From Parafannyhessea umbonata (GTDB lineage: Bacteria > Actinomycetota > Coriobacteriia > Coriobacteriales > Atopobiaceae), in the NCBI RefSeq assembly GCF_900111255.1, contig NZ_FOGP01000001.1, forward strand, positions 222,894-286,893: a DNA stretch of 64,000 bases. Direction: 5' to 3'. Under the pieces are notes generated by a model, which was not told the DNA's origin, did no database searches, and saw only the letters and a list, made by a program, of their open reading frames with translations. Shown here in pieces: positions 42,058 through 50,512 of this stretch (its first letter is position 1; each line of letters begins with the position of its first letter). The position numbers were made by a program, and so were the translations under genes.

Positions 42058-43248
42058 CTAGTCTTGGGGCGCGAAGGCCGAAAGGTAGATGGCGCGGGCG
42101 TCTTCGGGCGTGATCTTCTGGAAGTCGCCGAAGCGCCGGCCCTTGGTCTTGGCGACGGACTCCACCAGACCGTCGACATCCTCCCTCGTGAAGCCGAACT
42201 CGTCGAGGTAGCGAGGCATGCCCAGCGAGGTGAAGAAGAGCTGGACCTGGTCGATGGCGGCCAGGGCGTCGGAGTCAGCGTCGCCAGTGGGCGCGAGGCC
42301 GAAGACCTCCCGGCCCAGGAGCGCGAAGCGCGCTGGGTTCTGCTTGCGGACGTAGCGCATCCACGCGGGGAAGATCACGGCCAGACCGGCGCCGTGGGTG
42401 ACCGTCGGCTTGGCGGCGGAGAGCTCGTGCTCGAGGCCGTGGGAGGCCCAGTCCTCGCTGCGTCCGATTGCGCAGATGCCGTTGTGTGCGAGCGTGGAGG
42501 CCCACATGATGGATGCGCGGGCATCGTAGTCGGCAGGGTTGGCAAGAAGCTTGTTTGCCTCGGAGCGGATGGAACGCAGGAGGCTCAGGGCAATGCCGTC
42601 GCTTACCGGTACGTCCTTCGTTGCCGAGAAGAAGCGCTCGAAAATGTGCGCGCACATGTCGGTGATGCCCGAGAACGTCTGCCATGCGGGAAGGCTCAGC
42701 GTGAGCTCGGGGTTCATAAAGGCCACGCGCGGGCGTACGAAGTCGCCGTGGAAGGACGACTTCGTACGCGTCTGGTCGTTCTGGATGACGACGGAGTCGG
42801 AAGACTCGGAGCCTGCCGCGGGCAGCGTGGGGACGGCCGCGATGGGGAGTGCTGCCGTGGGCGTCACGGGGTCGGGCCTGCGGAAGAAGTCCCAGGCGTC
42901 GCCGTCGTAGAGGGAGCCGGCCGCGATGGCCTTGCCGGTGTCGATGGTCGAGCCTCCGCCCACGGGCACGACCAGGTCCACGCCTTCGGCTTTTGCGAGC
43001 TCGATGCCCTCGCGGACCTTCTCGATCTCGGGGTTGGGGCGCACGCCGCCGAGCTCGACGCGTGCGATGCCCGCCGCGTCGAGGCTGGAGCAGATGCGCT
43101 CGAGCAGGCCGCTGCGTATCACGTGGCCCTGTCCGTAGATGACGATGGCCTTGCGAAGTCCCTGCTTGGAGGCCCAGGGGCCGACCTTCTCCTCTGCCGA
43201 GTGCCCGAAGACGAACTGCGTTGGCGAGGTCCATTCGAAATCGTTCAT
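42058..43248 (-). CDS. iron-containing alcohol dehydrogenase (butanol dehydrogenase type)
   Basis: Group III alcohol dehydrogenase of 396 aa. NAD(P)-binding PVGGGSTIDTGKAIA, the proline-rich PTAALPIAAVPTLPAAGSESSDS, and the iron ligands in ITDMCAHIFE (Asp and His), HGLEHELS and VTHGAGLAVIFPAWM are visible. The family reduces aldehydes to alcohols during fermentation. GGGAGCC precedes the ATG at 43248. Single gene on the minus strand, between carD and the ACT-domain gene. Confidence 0.93.
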   Translation of the reverse strand: MNDFEWTSPTQFVFGHSAEEKVGPWASKQGLRKAIVIYGQGHVIRSGLLERICSSLDAAGIARVELGGVRPNPEIEKVREGIELAKAEGVDLVVPVGGGSTIDTGKAIAAGSLYDGDAWDFFRRPDPVTPTAALPIAAVPTLPAAGSESSDSVVIQNDQTRTKSSFHGDFVRPRVAFMNPELTLSLPAWQTFSGITDMCAHIFERFFSATKDVPVSDGIALSLLRSIRSEANKLLANPADYDARASIMWASTLAHNGICAIGRSEDWASHGLEHELSAAKPTVTHGAGLAVIFPAWMRYVRKQNPARFALLGREVFGLAPTGDADSDALAAIDQVQLFFTSLGMPRYLDEFGFTREDVDGLVESVAKTKGRRFGDFQKITPEDARAIYLSAFAPQD

Positions 43249-43389
43249 GATGGCTCCCTCTGTGTCTGTCGCGCCTGCGCGCGCCATACGTTTCAATACG
43301 GGCTCAATGGTAACAGGGTGGCTATATATGAGCCGCGCGTTGGCTACAATGATTCGAAATGGTTCGCTATTGAAACAGACAGGAGACAC

Positions 43390-43686
43390 ATGGCTACCGC
43401 AAACGACGAATCCAAGGCACGCGCAATCATCTCTGTCCTAGGTGGCGACCGTCCGGGTATCGTCGCCGCGGTCACGGGCGCGCTTGCGGACCACGATGCC
43501 AACATCCTCGACATCTCGCAGACGATTCTGCAAGGCACGTTCACGATGACCATGCTCGTCGACCTGGCCGACAGCGACGTGGACTTTGCGCAGATTCAGG
43601 ACCAGCTCCAGGAGATCTCCGACAAGCTGGGCGTTCAGATCACCATGCAGCGCGAAGAGGTCTTCAACTTCATGTATCGCCTCTAA
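43390..43686 (+). CDS. ACT-domain protein (UPF0237 type)
   Basis: Single ACT-domain protein of 98 aa. AIISVLGGDRPGIVAAVTGALADHDANILDISQTILQGTFTMTMLVDL is typical of the small UPF0237 proteins, which likely bind an amino acid as a dimer; the ligand is unknown. AGGAG precedes the ATG at 43390. Citrate synthase follows 51 bases later on the same strand, so the two may be cotranscribed. Confidence 0.9.
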   Translation: MATANDESKARAIISVLGGDRPGIVAAVTGALADHDANILDISQTILQGTFTMTMLVDLADSDVDFAQIQDQLQEISDKLGVQITMQREEVFNFMYRL

Positions 43687-43737
43687 GGCGCTCGTCGCTT
43701 CGCCGTCCGACCCGGGCGGCAGATTTGGGAGTTACAT

Positions 43738-45204
43738 ATGGCTGACGCGAGAAGGACGCGCATCGCGCGCCCCAAGAGTTTTATCACCCGAGCCAACTCA
43801 TCGGCTCTGGTACATGCCTCGGACGAGTACCCCATGCCCTCGGTGGGCCTGGGGCTTACCGAAACCTCGGCACTTCTCTACGAGGGCGGCCGCAACGTTG
43901 ACGTCGTCCCGCCCGAGCTGTACAAGAAGTACGACGTCAAGCGCGGTCTGCGCAACGCAGACGGCTCCGGCGTCCTGGTGGGCCTCACGACCATCTCGAA
44001 CGTGCACGGCTACAAGAAGGAGGACGGTGCCATCGTTCCCGACGAGGGGGACCTGACCTACCGTGGCTACCACGTCGCGGACCTGGTTCGTGCTGCTCAG
44101 GCGGAGGATCGCTTTGGCTACGAGGAGGTCTCCTACCTGCTCCTGACCGGTACCCTTCCCACCTCAGAGCAGCTCTCGGACTTCCAGGCGCGCATCGGCA
44201 GCCGCAGGCAGCTGCCCGAGGGTTACCTGAGCATCTTCCCGCGCGCCACGTACAGCCCCTCCATCATGAACGTCCTGCAGCGCGCGACGCTCCTCCTGTA
44301 CGCGTTCGACGAGAAGCCCGACGATACCGCGCCGGTGCACGAGGTCGACGTGGCCCTCTCGATGCTGGGCCGCTGGCCGCGCGTGGCCAGCGTCGCGCAC
44401 CAGGCCTTCATGGCGGCCCAGACGGGCGAGCGCCTGCTGGTCCCCCCTGCGCAGGAGGACTTCACCATGGCCGAGACCGTGCTGGACGTGCTCCGCGGCG
44501 ACCAGGGCTTCAGCCACGACGAGGCCATGCTGCTCGACGTCATGCTCATGCTCCACGCCGAGCACGGCGGCGGCAACAACTCGACCTTCACCTGCAGGAC
44601 CATCTCGTCCTCGGGGACGGACGCCTATTCCGCCTACGCGGCGGCGCTGGGTTCCCTTAAGGGGCCGAAGCACGGCGGCGCGAACGCCAAGGCTGGTCAG
44701 ATGGTGGACGACGCCTGCGAGCACATCGATGACTGGACCTCCGACGACCAGATTGCCGACTACCTTGCCAGGGTGCTGTCTGGCGACGCCTTCGACCACA
44801 AGGGGCTCATCTACGGCATGGGCCACGCCGTCTACACCAAGAGCGACCCGCGCGCCCAGGTCGTGAAGGGCTACGCGCGGAAGCTTGCCCAGAGTCGCGG
44901 GGAGCGCGTCGCGCAGAAGTTCGAACTCATCAGTCGCATCGAGCGCCTGGCCCCCGAGGTCATGCGCCGAGAGCGTGGCATCACCAAGCCTATCTCCGCG
45001 AACATCGACCTCTACACCGGCTTTGTCTATGGCATGCTGGGCATTCCCAAGGACCTCTTCACCCCGATCTTCGCCATCGCGCGCATGTCGGGCTGGGCGG
45101 CCCACCGCATGGAGGAGCTCTACGGTCCCGCTCGCATCATCCGCCCCGCGTACAACTCCTACATGGAGCATAGGGAGTACGTTCCCATAGACCAGAGGAG
45201 CTAG
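43738..45204 (+). CDS. gltA: citrate synthase
   Basis: Citrate synthase of 488 aa, condensing acetyl-CoA and oxaloacetate. It has an N-terminal extension of about 60 residues. Catalytic His in AEHGGGNNSTF and in GMGHAVYTKSDPRA and the catalytic Asp region after EVMRRERGITKPISANIDLYTGFVYGMLGIP are visible; KGPKHGGANAKA is the family-typical loop. GGGAG precedes the ATG. In a fermenter it likely serves glutamate synthesis through a partial citric acid cycle. A HAD gene follows two bases later. Confidence 0.95.
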   Translation: MADARRTRIARPKSFITRANSSALVHASDEYPMPSVGLGLTETSALLYEGGRNVDVVPPELYKKYDVKRGLRNADGSGVLVGLTTISNVHGYKKEDGAIVPDEGDLTYRGYHVADLVRAAQAEDRFGYEEVSYLLLTGTLPTSEQLSDFQARIGSRRQLPEGYLSIFPRATYSPSIMNVLQRATLLLYAFDEKPDDTAPVHEVDVALSMLGRWPRVASVAHQAFMAAQTGERLLVPPAQEDFTMAETVLDVLRGDQGFSHDEAMLLDVMLMLHAEHGGGNNSTFTCRTISSSGTDAYSAYAAALGSLKGPKHGGANAKAGQMVDDACEHIDDWTSDDQIADYLARVLSGDAFDHKGLIYGMGHAVYTKSDPRAQVVKGYARKLAQSRGERVAQKFELISRIERLAPEVMRRERGITKPISANIDLYTGFVYGMLGIPKDLFTPIFAIARMSGWAAHRMEELYGPARIIRPAYNSYMEHREYVPIDQRS

Positions 45205-45206
45205 CC

Positions 45207-46121
45207 ATGGCCGCGCCCCGCATCGTCTTCGCAGACATGGACGACACGTTCCTCTCGACAGACAAGACGGTGTGCCGGGAGAACCTCGAGCTCTTGGATA
45301 GGCTTGCCGAGAAGGGCGTGCCGTTTGTGCCCTGCACGGGGCGCACCTGGCGTGCCCTTCCGGCCGAGGTGCTGCTGCATCCCGCGACGCGCTATGCCGT
45401 CACGTCCGATGGCGCCGTGGTGATGGAGCTGCTTAGAGACGTGGCCGTGCAGGCCGCGTCTCCCGACGCGGCGGGCGAGGTTGACGTCGAGCTCGAGTGC
45501 GTGGGGCAAGACCGAAGCGCCGTACTGGCGCGACGCCTCTGCTTGCGCGCGATGGGGAAGGAGCGCACGCTCGCGCTCTATGACCGCCTGGAGGGCGTGC
45601 CCTGCACCTTCGACGTCTTCTGGGGCGGTCGCGTCTTCGTCGAGCGATGGCGCTACGACCTGATATCCACCTTTGACATCCGTCCCGACGAGAAGCGCGC
45701 CATTCTGCGCCACCGCACACCCGTTGACGCCTTCGTTCCCGAGCTCGTGGAGCATCTGGGAGGCGTCGAGCGCGTGAGCCTGTACTGGGGCAACGATGCG
45801 CTCACCCCGGACATCCTGTCTGCCGTCGATGCGGACGAGACCCTCCACCACACGCACTCGAGCGCCCGGAACCTCGAGGTGATGGACGTGCGCACGTCAA
45901 AGGGCGCGGGGCTCGAGTGGCTCTGCGCGCACCTGGGAATCGACCCTGCACAGGCAATAGCGTTTGGCGACTCTCCCAACGACCTCTCGATGCTCAGGGC
46001 CGCAGGCAGCGGCATAGCCATGCTGAACGCCTACGACGAGGCCAAGGCAGTCGCCGATCGCGTCACGGCGTACGACAACGACCACGCAGGCGTCGCTCGC
46101 CACCTGAGGGGACTTCTCTAG
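45207..46121 (+). CDS. HAD-superfamily (Cof-type) hydrolase
   Basis: HAD hydrolase of 304 aa. Motif I FADMDDTFLST has the Asp nucleophile, motif II CTGR, and motif IV AFGDSPNDLSML; a large Cof-type cap lies between residues about 85 and 190. Substrate unknown, probably a sugar phosphate or nucleotide. GAGGAG of the ribosome site lies in the last codons of the citrate synthase gene, giving coupled translation. Confidence 0.88.
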   Translation: MAAPRIVFADMDDTFLSTDKTVCRENLELLDRLAEKGVPFVPCTGRTWRALPAEVLLHPATRYAVTSDGAVVMELLRDVAVQAASPDAAGEVDVELECVGQDRSAVLARRLCLRAMGKERTLALYDRLEGVPCTFDVFWGGRVFVERWRYDLISTFDIRPDEKRAILRHRTPVDAFVPELVEHLGGVERVSLYWGNDALTPDILSAVDADETLHHTHSSARNLEVMDVRTSKGAGLEWLCAHLGIDPAQAIAFGDSPNDLSMLRAAGSGIAMLNAYDEAKAVADRVTAYDNDHAGVARHLRGLL

Positions 46122-46199
46122 CTGCTCTGGCCGCTTTGGCCTCGCGCGAGGCGCGCGGGCGCCCTGTCCTGACGCACCCCCCTCCAGTCGCGACACATG

Positions 46200-46241
46200 A
46201 AAAAGCGAACCCCGGCCGCGCTCGGTGCGACCGGGGTTCGC
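46200..46241 (-). terminator. terminator after kup
   Basis: GCGAACCCCGG (46205-46215) and CCGGGGTTCGC (46231-46241) pair perfectly; on the minus strand they are followed by TTTTT. It lies 42 bases behind the kup stop. Confidence 0.85.
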
Positions 46242-46282
46242 TGTGTATGCTCGTGCGATTGGCTGGGGCATCGGCCTTGGCG

Positions 46283-48676
46283 CTACTCCTTCGGACCCTT
46301 GCTCGCGGAGTCGTGAGCCGCGTCGGCCGCGATGGACTCTTCCTGGTCGGCGTCCTCCTCCTCGGCCTCGATCGTGATGGCCGCGAAGCTCGCGGTGTCC
46401 CCGCCGATGACGGACTTCTCGACCTTCTCCACCGTGGCCTCGCGCTTGTCTGCCAGACGTGCGGAGAAGACGTCGACCTCTTCCTCGCGCACGACGTCCT
46501 GGGGCAGACGGACGGGCGTGCTGGCCTGCTCGGACTCGGTGACCTGAAGCGTCGAGGTTACGGCCGCCTCGTGGCGCATGGGCTTGCGGCCGGCCACTGC
46601 GTTGTGCGCGTGGGAGCTGATGGCGGGACGATGGAACGAGCCGGTGTCGCCTGGGGTCTCGATGTAGTCAAGCTTGTGCTCGCGCTTGGTGTTGGCGAAC
46701 AGGGGGACGCTCTCGTAGATGATCTTCGAGTTCTCGAGGCCGTACCAGCGCGCCGCCGAGCCGCAGAAGCGGCGGATGACGTACTTGATGCCCAAGATGT
46801 TGGAGTCTGCGACCGAGATCTCGGTCTCGGGCGTGACGACCTTGCGGATCAGGCAGAAGCGGAAGGTGCCGACGGGGCTCTTCTTGCGATAGATGGAGTA
46901 GTCGCGCGGCTGTGCGGCAAGGCGCCTCTGCTCGACCAGGTTGCTGACGATCTGGTAGAGGTACTGGTTGACACGCTGGTTCACCCTGAAGCCCAGGCGC
47001 AGCTGCACCTTGAAGATGAAGTCGGTGCCGAAGTCGTTGACCATGAACGAGTGCGTGTTGGGCTCGTCGGTCACCTGGACGTTCAGGAAGTAGTACGCAT
47101 GGGCGCGCTTGGGGCCCTTGTCCAGAATCGAGTACAGGATGTCGCGGTCGAGCTTGTCCAGCGACGAGTCATTGGTGAGGAACACCAGGTTGTCGGCCAT
47201 AATGGGGTAGCGCTCGTCGTCGCGGAGCTTAGAGAGCTGATCGATGTAGCTCTTGACGTCAAGGTAGACCGACTGGGTGTGCTCGATTGCCGTGCCGCGG
47301 CGCCAGACGTACATGACGAAGAAGATCGCAGCCGCGAGGCAGACGGTGAAGTAGCCGCCGTGCAGGAACTTCGTGAGGCTCGAGAAGAAGAACGTCGACT
47401 CGAGCGCGAGGAAGAACAGCGCGAAGGGCACTGCGAGCGCCTTGCCCTTGAGGACGCGCGAGATGTAGGTGGTCAGAAGCACCGTCGTCATGAGCATGGT
47501 GACGGTGATGGCCAGACCGTAGGCGGCCTCCATGTGGCTGGAGGTCTGGAACAGCAGGACGACCACGACGCAGCCGATCCACATGATGGTGTTGACGATG
47601 GGGATGTAGAGCTGCCCCTTGGTCTCGGAGGGGTAGCGCACCTGCAGGTGGGGCATGAGGTTCAGGCGCGTCGCCTCGGAAACGAGCGAGAAGGACCCGG
47701 TGATCAGGGCCTGGGAGGCGATGATGGCCGCGAGGGTGGAGAGGATGACTGCCATGGCCCTCAGGTTCTCGGGGACCATCTGGAAGAACGGGTTGACGTC
47801 CGGCGTCTGGATGAACTCGGGGTTATGGGCGTTCGCAAGGATCCAGGAGCCCTGGCCCAGGTAGTTCAGGATCAGCATGGTCTTCACGAACGGCCAGGAC
47901 GCGTAGATGTTCGCCTTGCCGACGTGGCCCATGTCGGAGTACAGGGCCTCGGCGCCGGTGGTGCACAGGAAGACGTTGCCCAGGACCATGAGTCCCGCGA
48001 CGTTGATGTCGCTGAAGAGGAAGGTGATGCCGCGCACGGGGTTGAACGCGCGGAAGACCTCGAGGCCCACTCCGTCGGCGATGTTGACGGCGCCCGCGAT
48101 TCCCAGGAAGAGGAACCAGGTGGTCATGACGGGGCCGAAGGCCTTGCCGATGGTGGAGGTGCCGGCCCTCTGCACCAGGAACAGGATGCTGATAATCATG
48201 ACCGTGATGACGATGACGATGGCCTGGTTGTCGCCCATGAGCGCGTAGATGGGCTCGATGGTGCGAAGTCCCTCGATGGCCGTCGTGACGGTGACGGCCG
48301 GCGTCAGGATGCCGTCTGCCAGCAGCGCGGCTCCGCCGATCATCGCGGGGAACAGCAGCCAGGCTCCGCAGCGCTTGACCAGCGAGTAGAGCGCGAAGAT
48401 GCCGCCCTCGTTGTGGTTGTCCGCCTGCATGGCCACGAGTACGTACTTGACGGTGGTGATGAGGGTGATGGTCCAGATGATGAGGGAGAGTGCGCCAAGA
48501 ACGACGTCCTCGCTCATGGTCTGAAGGCCACCGTTGCCCGTCATGATGGCACGCAACGTGTACATGGGGCTGGTGCCGATGTCGCCGTAGACGACGCCAA
48601 GCGTGACGAGGACCATTCCCATCGAGAACGGGATGGCGCCCTTTCTCGCGCGTCCGGCAACCTTAGTCGAACTCAT
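46283..48676 (-). CDS. kup: Kup-family potassium transporter
   Basis: Kup/HAK potassium uptake protein of 797 aa. The signature GVVYGDIGTSPMYTLRAI is at the N-terminus and about twelve hydrophobic segments extend to residue about 450 (AILMGDNQAIVIVITVMIIS, GSWILANAHNPEF and so on). The C-terminal cytoplasmic part is longer than in E. coli Kup (622 aa), ending in an acidic tail of about 130 residues. K+ enters with protons. AGGAGGTTCGAA precedes the ATG at 48676. The gene is divergent from the S10 peptidase gene. Confidence 0.92.
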   Translation of the reverse strand: MSSTKVAGRARKGAIPFSMGMVLVTLGVVYGDIGTSPMYTLRAIMTGNGGLQTMSEDVVLGALSLIIWTITLITTVKYVLVAMQADNHNEGGIFALYSLVKRCGAWLLFPAMIGGAALLADGILTPAVTVTTAIEGLRTIEPIYALMGDNQAIVIVITVMIISILFLVQRAGTSTIGKAFGPVMTTWFLFLGIAGAVNIADGVGLEVFRAFNPVRGITFLFSDINVAGLMVLGNVFLCTTGAEALYSDMGHVGKANIYASWPFVKTMLILNYLGQGSWILANAHNPEFIQTPDVNPFFQMVPENLRAMAVILSTLAAIIASQALITGSFSLVSEATRLNLMPHLQVRYPSETKGQLYIPIVNTIMWIGCVVVVLLFQTSSHMEAAYGLAITVTMLMTTVLLTTYISRVLKGKALAVPFALFFLALESTFFFSSLTKFLHGGYFTVCLAAAIFFVMYVWRRGTAIEHTQSVYLDVKSYIDQLSKLRDDERYPIMADNLVFLTNDSSLDKLDRDILYSILDKGPKRAHAYYFLNVQVTDEPNTHSFMVNDFGTDFIFKVQLRLGFRVNQRVNQYLYQIVSNLVEQRRLAAQPRDYSIYRKKSPVGTFRFCLIRKVVTPETEISVADSNILGIKYVIRRFCGSAARWYGLENSKIIYESVPLFANTKREHKLDYIETPGDTGSFHRPAISSHAHNAVAGRKPMRHEAAVTSTLQVTESEQASTPVRLPQDVVREEEVDVFSARLADKREATVEKVEKSVIGGDTASFAAITIEAEEEDADQEESIAADAAHDSASKGPKE

Positions 48677-48869
48677 TTCGAACCTCCTGGTCTGAAGACC
48701 TAACGGCGTTTCTGTAAACAAGCCAAGAAATCAAACTGCGTTACTCTAACACTTGATGCGCAAAATGCCAGAATCGACCCCGAAAATAGGTCATATATAT
48801 GGTACTGGTGTGAATGAGGGATTTATTTATCATTATCCCCATTTCACAAGGTGGAAAGGACGGTTTGTG

Positions 48870-50390
48870 ATGTCTGAAGAGATGAGCGAGGCTACGGCCT
48901 CCTCCGCCAAAGGCACGGGCATGTCCGAGTTCTTCATGGCGGTTCCCGCCGAGAAGGGCATCGACACTCCCGAGCCCAAGACCGCACGACTCAGCTGGAA
49001 GGGCTCGGGCGCAAGCGAGGGGCAGAGCATCGCCTATGACTGCACCGCCGGCCACCTGGACGTCCGCGCCGACACCGGCAAGCTCCTGGGCAAGATGTTC
49101 AGCCTGACCTACGTGGCGGCGGACACCCCGGACGCGGGCCCTTCTCGCCCCGTCACGTTCTGCTACAACGGCGGCCCCGGCTGTGCGAGCGTGCCCATCA
49201 ACTTCGGTGGCATCGGACCCCGTCGTGTCAAGACCGACGGCGTGAGCCACCTTGCGTTCCCCATCGAGGTCGAGGACAACCCCTATACGCTCCTGCGCCA
49301 GTCCGACCTCGTCTTCCTCGATGCGCTGGGAACCGGCTGGTCCAGCGTCGCCGAGGACGCCGACACCTCCAAGATCTTCGGCGTCGACGGCGACGCCGAT
49401 GCGTTCTGCCGCGCAATCACGACCTGGCTCGAGGAGAACGGCCGCTGGACGAGCCCGGTCTACCTCTTCGGCGAGTCGTACGGCACGGTGCGCAACTCTG
49501 TTCTGATGCGCTTCCTGGGCGAGCGCGGCGTCAAGGTCGCGGGCGTCACCATGCTCTCGGCGATCTTCGACTGGGTCCAGACCCTCGAGGGAGAGGACCT
49601 CTACCACCTGGGCATGATGCCGACCATGGCCGCGGCTGCGCAGTTCTTCGGCAAGGCCGGCCAGGGCGTCGACGAGGACGAGTGGTTCGACCGCGCCATG
49701 GACTGGTGCGAGGACGTGATGGCTCCGGCCCTGCTGCGCGGAGACCGTCTTGACCCCGAGCGCGAGGCAGAGGTCGCCGCTCAGATGAGCGAGTTCCTGG
49801 GCCTTTCGGCCGAACACATCCAGAGGTGCCACCTGCGCATCACCCTCGACGACTTCCGCCAGAGCATCCTTGCGGACGAGGGCAAGGTCTGCGGCAGGCT
49901 CGACATGCGCTTCTCGTCCGACGCGCCCGTGGCCGTGCAAGGCTCCTCGGCCTGGTTCGCTGCCGAGGATGCCGCCGACGACGCCGTCGAGTCCAGCTGG
50001 ACCAGCGCCTTCAGGGCCTTCGTCCACGACGAGCTGGGCTATCGCGGCCCGGCGCGCTATCTCACCAGCAACTACGAGCAGGTGGGCACCAAGTGGAAGT
50101 GGGAGCACCAGGAGCCGGGCAAGGACTGGCCCTCGTCCGCTCCCAACGTGGCCTACGACATCGCCGTCGCGATGCGCCGCAACCCCACGATGAAGCTGTG
50201 CATCATGGGCGGTCGCTACGACGCGGCCACCACCTTCTGGAACGTGGCCCACGACATGAGCTGCCAGTTCCTCTCGGCCGAGCTGAAGGGCCAGGTCGAG
50301 TGGCACCGCTACGGCTGCGGCCACATGGCCTACGTCGACGTCCCTACGCTCGAGCGCATGGGCAGGGACATGGAGGAGTTCTACAAGTAG
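48870..50390 (+). CDS. serine carboxypeptidase (S10 family), intracellular
   Basis: Peptidase of 506 aa of the S10 family. The oxyanion region CYNGGPGCASVPINFGGIGP, nucleophile Ser in LFGESYGTVR, catalytic Asp in IMGGRYDAATTF and His in GCGHMAYVD are all present. No signal peptide is seen, so it appears cytosolic, unlike most eukaryotic relatives. It would trim peptides from their C-terminus. GGAAAGGA lies upstream of the ATG at 48870; the frame is open further upstream but that part is AT-rich and not coding-like. Confidence 0.88.
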   Translation: MSEEMSEATASSAKGTGMSEFFMAVPAEKGIDTPEPKTARLSWKGSGASEGQSIAYDCTAGHLDVRADTGKLLGKMFSLTYVAADTPDAGPSRPVTFCYNGGPGCASVPINFGGIGPRRVKTDGVSHLAFPIEVEDNPYTLLRQSDLVFLDALGTGWSSVAEDADTSKIFGVDGDADAFCRAITTWLEENGRWTSPVYLFGESYGTVRNSVLMRFLGERGVKVAGVTMLSAIFDWVQTLEGEDLYHLGMMPTMAAAAQFFGKAGQGVDEDEWFDRAMDWCEDVMAPALLRGDRLDPEREAEVAAQMSEFLGLSAEHIQRCHLRITLDDFRQSILADEGKVCGRLDMRFSSDAPVAVQGSSAWFAAEDAADDAVESSWTSAFRAFVHDELGYRGPARYLTSNYEQVGTKWKWEHQEPGKDWPSSAPNVAYDIAVAMRRNPTMKLCIMGGRYDAATTFWNVAHDMSCQFLSAELKGQVEWHRYGCGHMAYVDVPTLERMGRDMEEFYK

Positions 50391-50423
50391 GGGTCTCCCT
50401 CTTGCAAGGACGGCAGTAGGAGC

Positions 50424-50455
50424 CGGCCGGCGTGCCCTTTGCACGTCGGCCGATT
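50424..50455 (+). terminator. probable terminator after S10 peptidase
   Basis: CGGCCGGCGTG (50424-50434) pairs with CACGTCGGCCG (50442-50452) with one G-T pair, followed by ATTTG. Weak T-run. Confidence 0.6.
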
Positions 50456-50503
50456 TGCGTCTATGGGGCATGGGCCTTTGGGCCCTGCGTGGGTCGCGCT
50501 CGC

Positions 50504-50512
50504 GAGAAGTGC
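50504..50512 (+). repeat. copy of recurrent 9-mer GAGAAGTGC
   Basis: Read on the minus strand it follows the glycosyltransferase stop codon directly: TAG then GCACTTCTCGCG. Confidence 0.6.

Noticed and set aside
45917-48703. 928-codon open frame antisense to kup
   Set aside because: Shadow of kup; runs over the kup terminator hairpin and into the neighbouring HAD gene.
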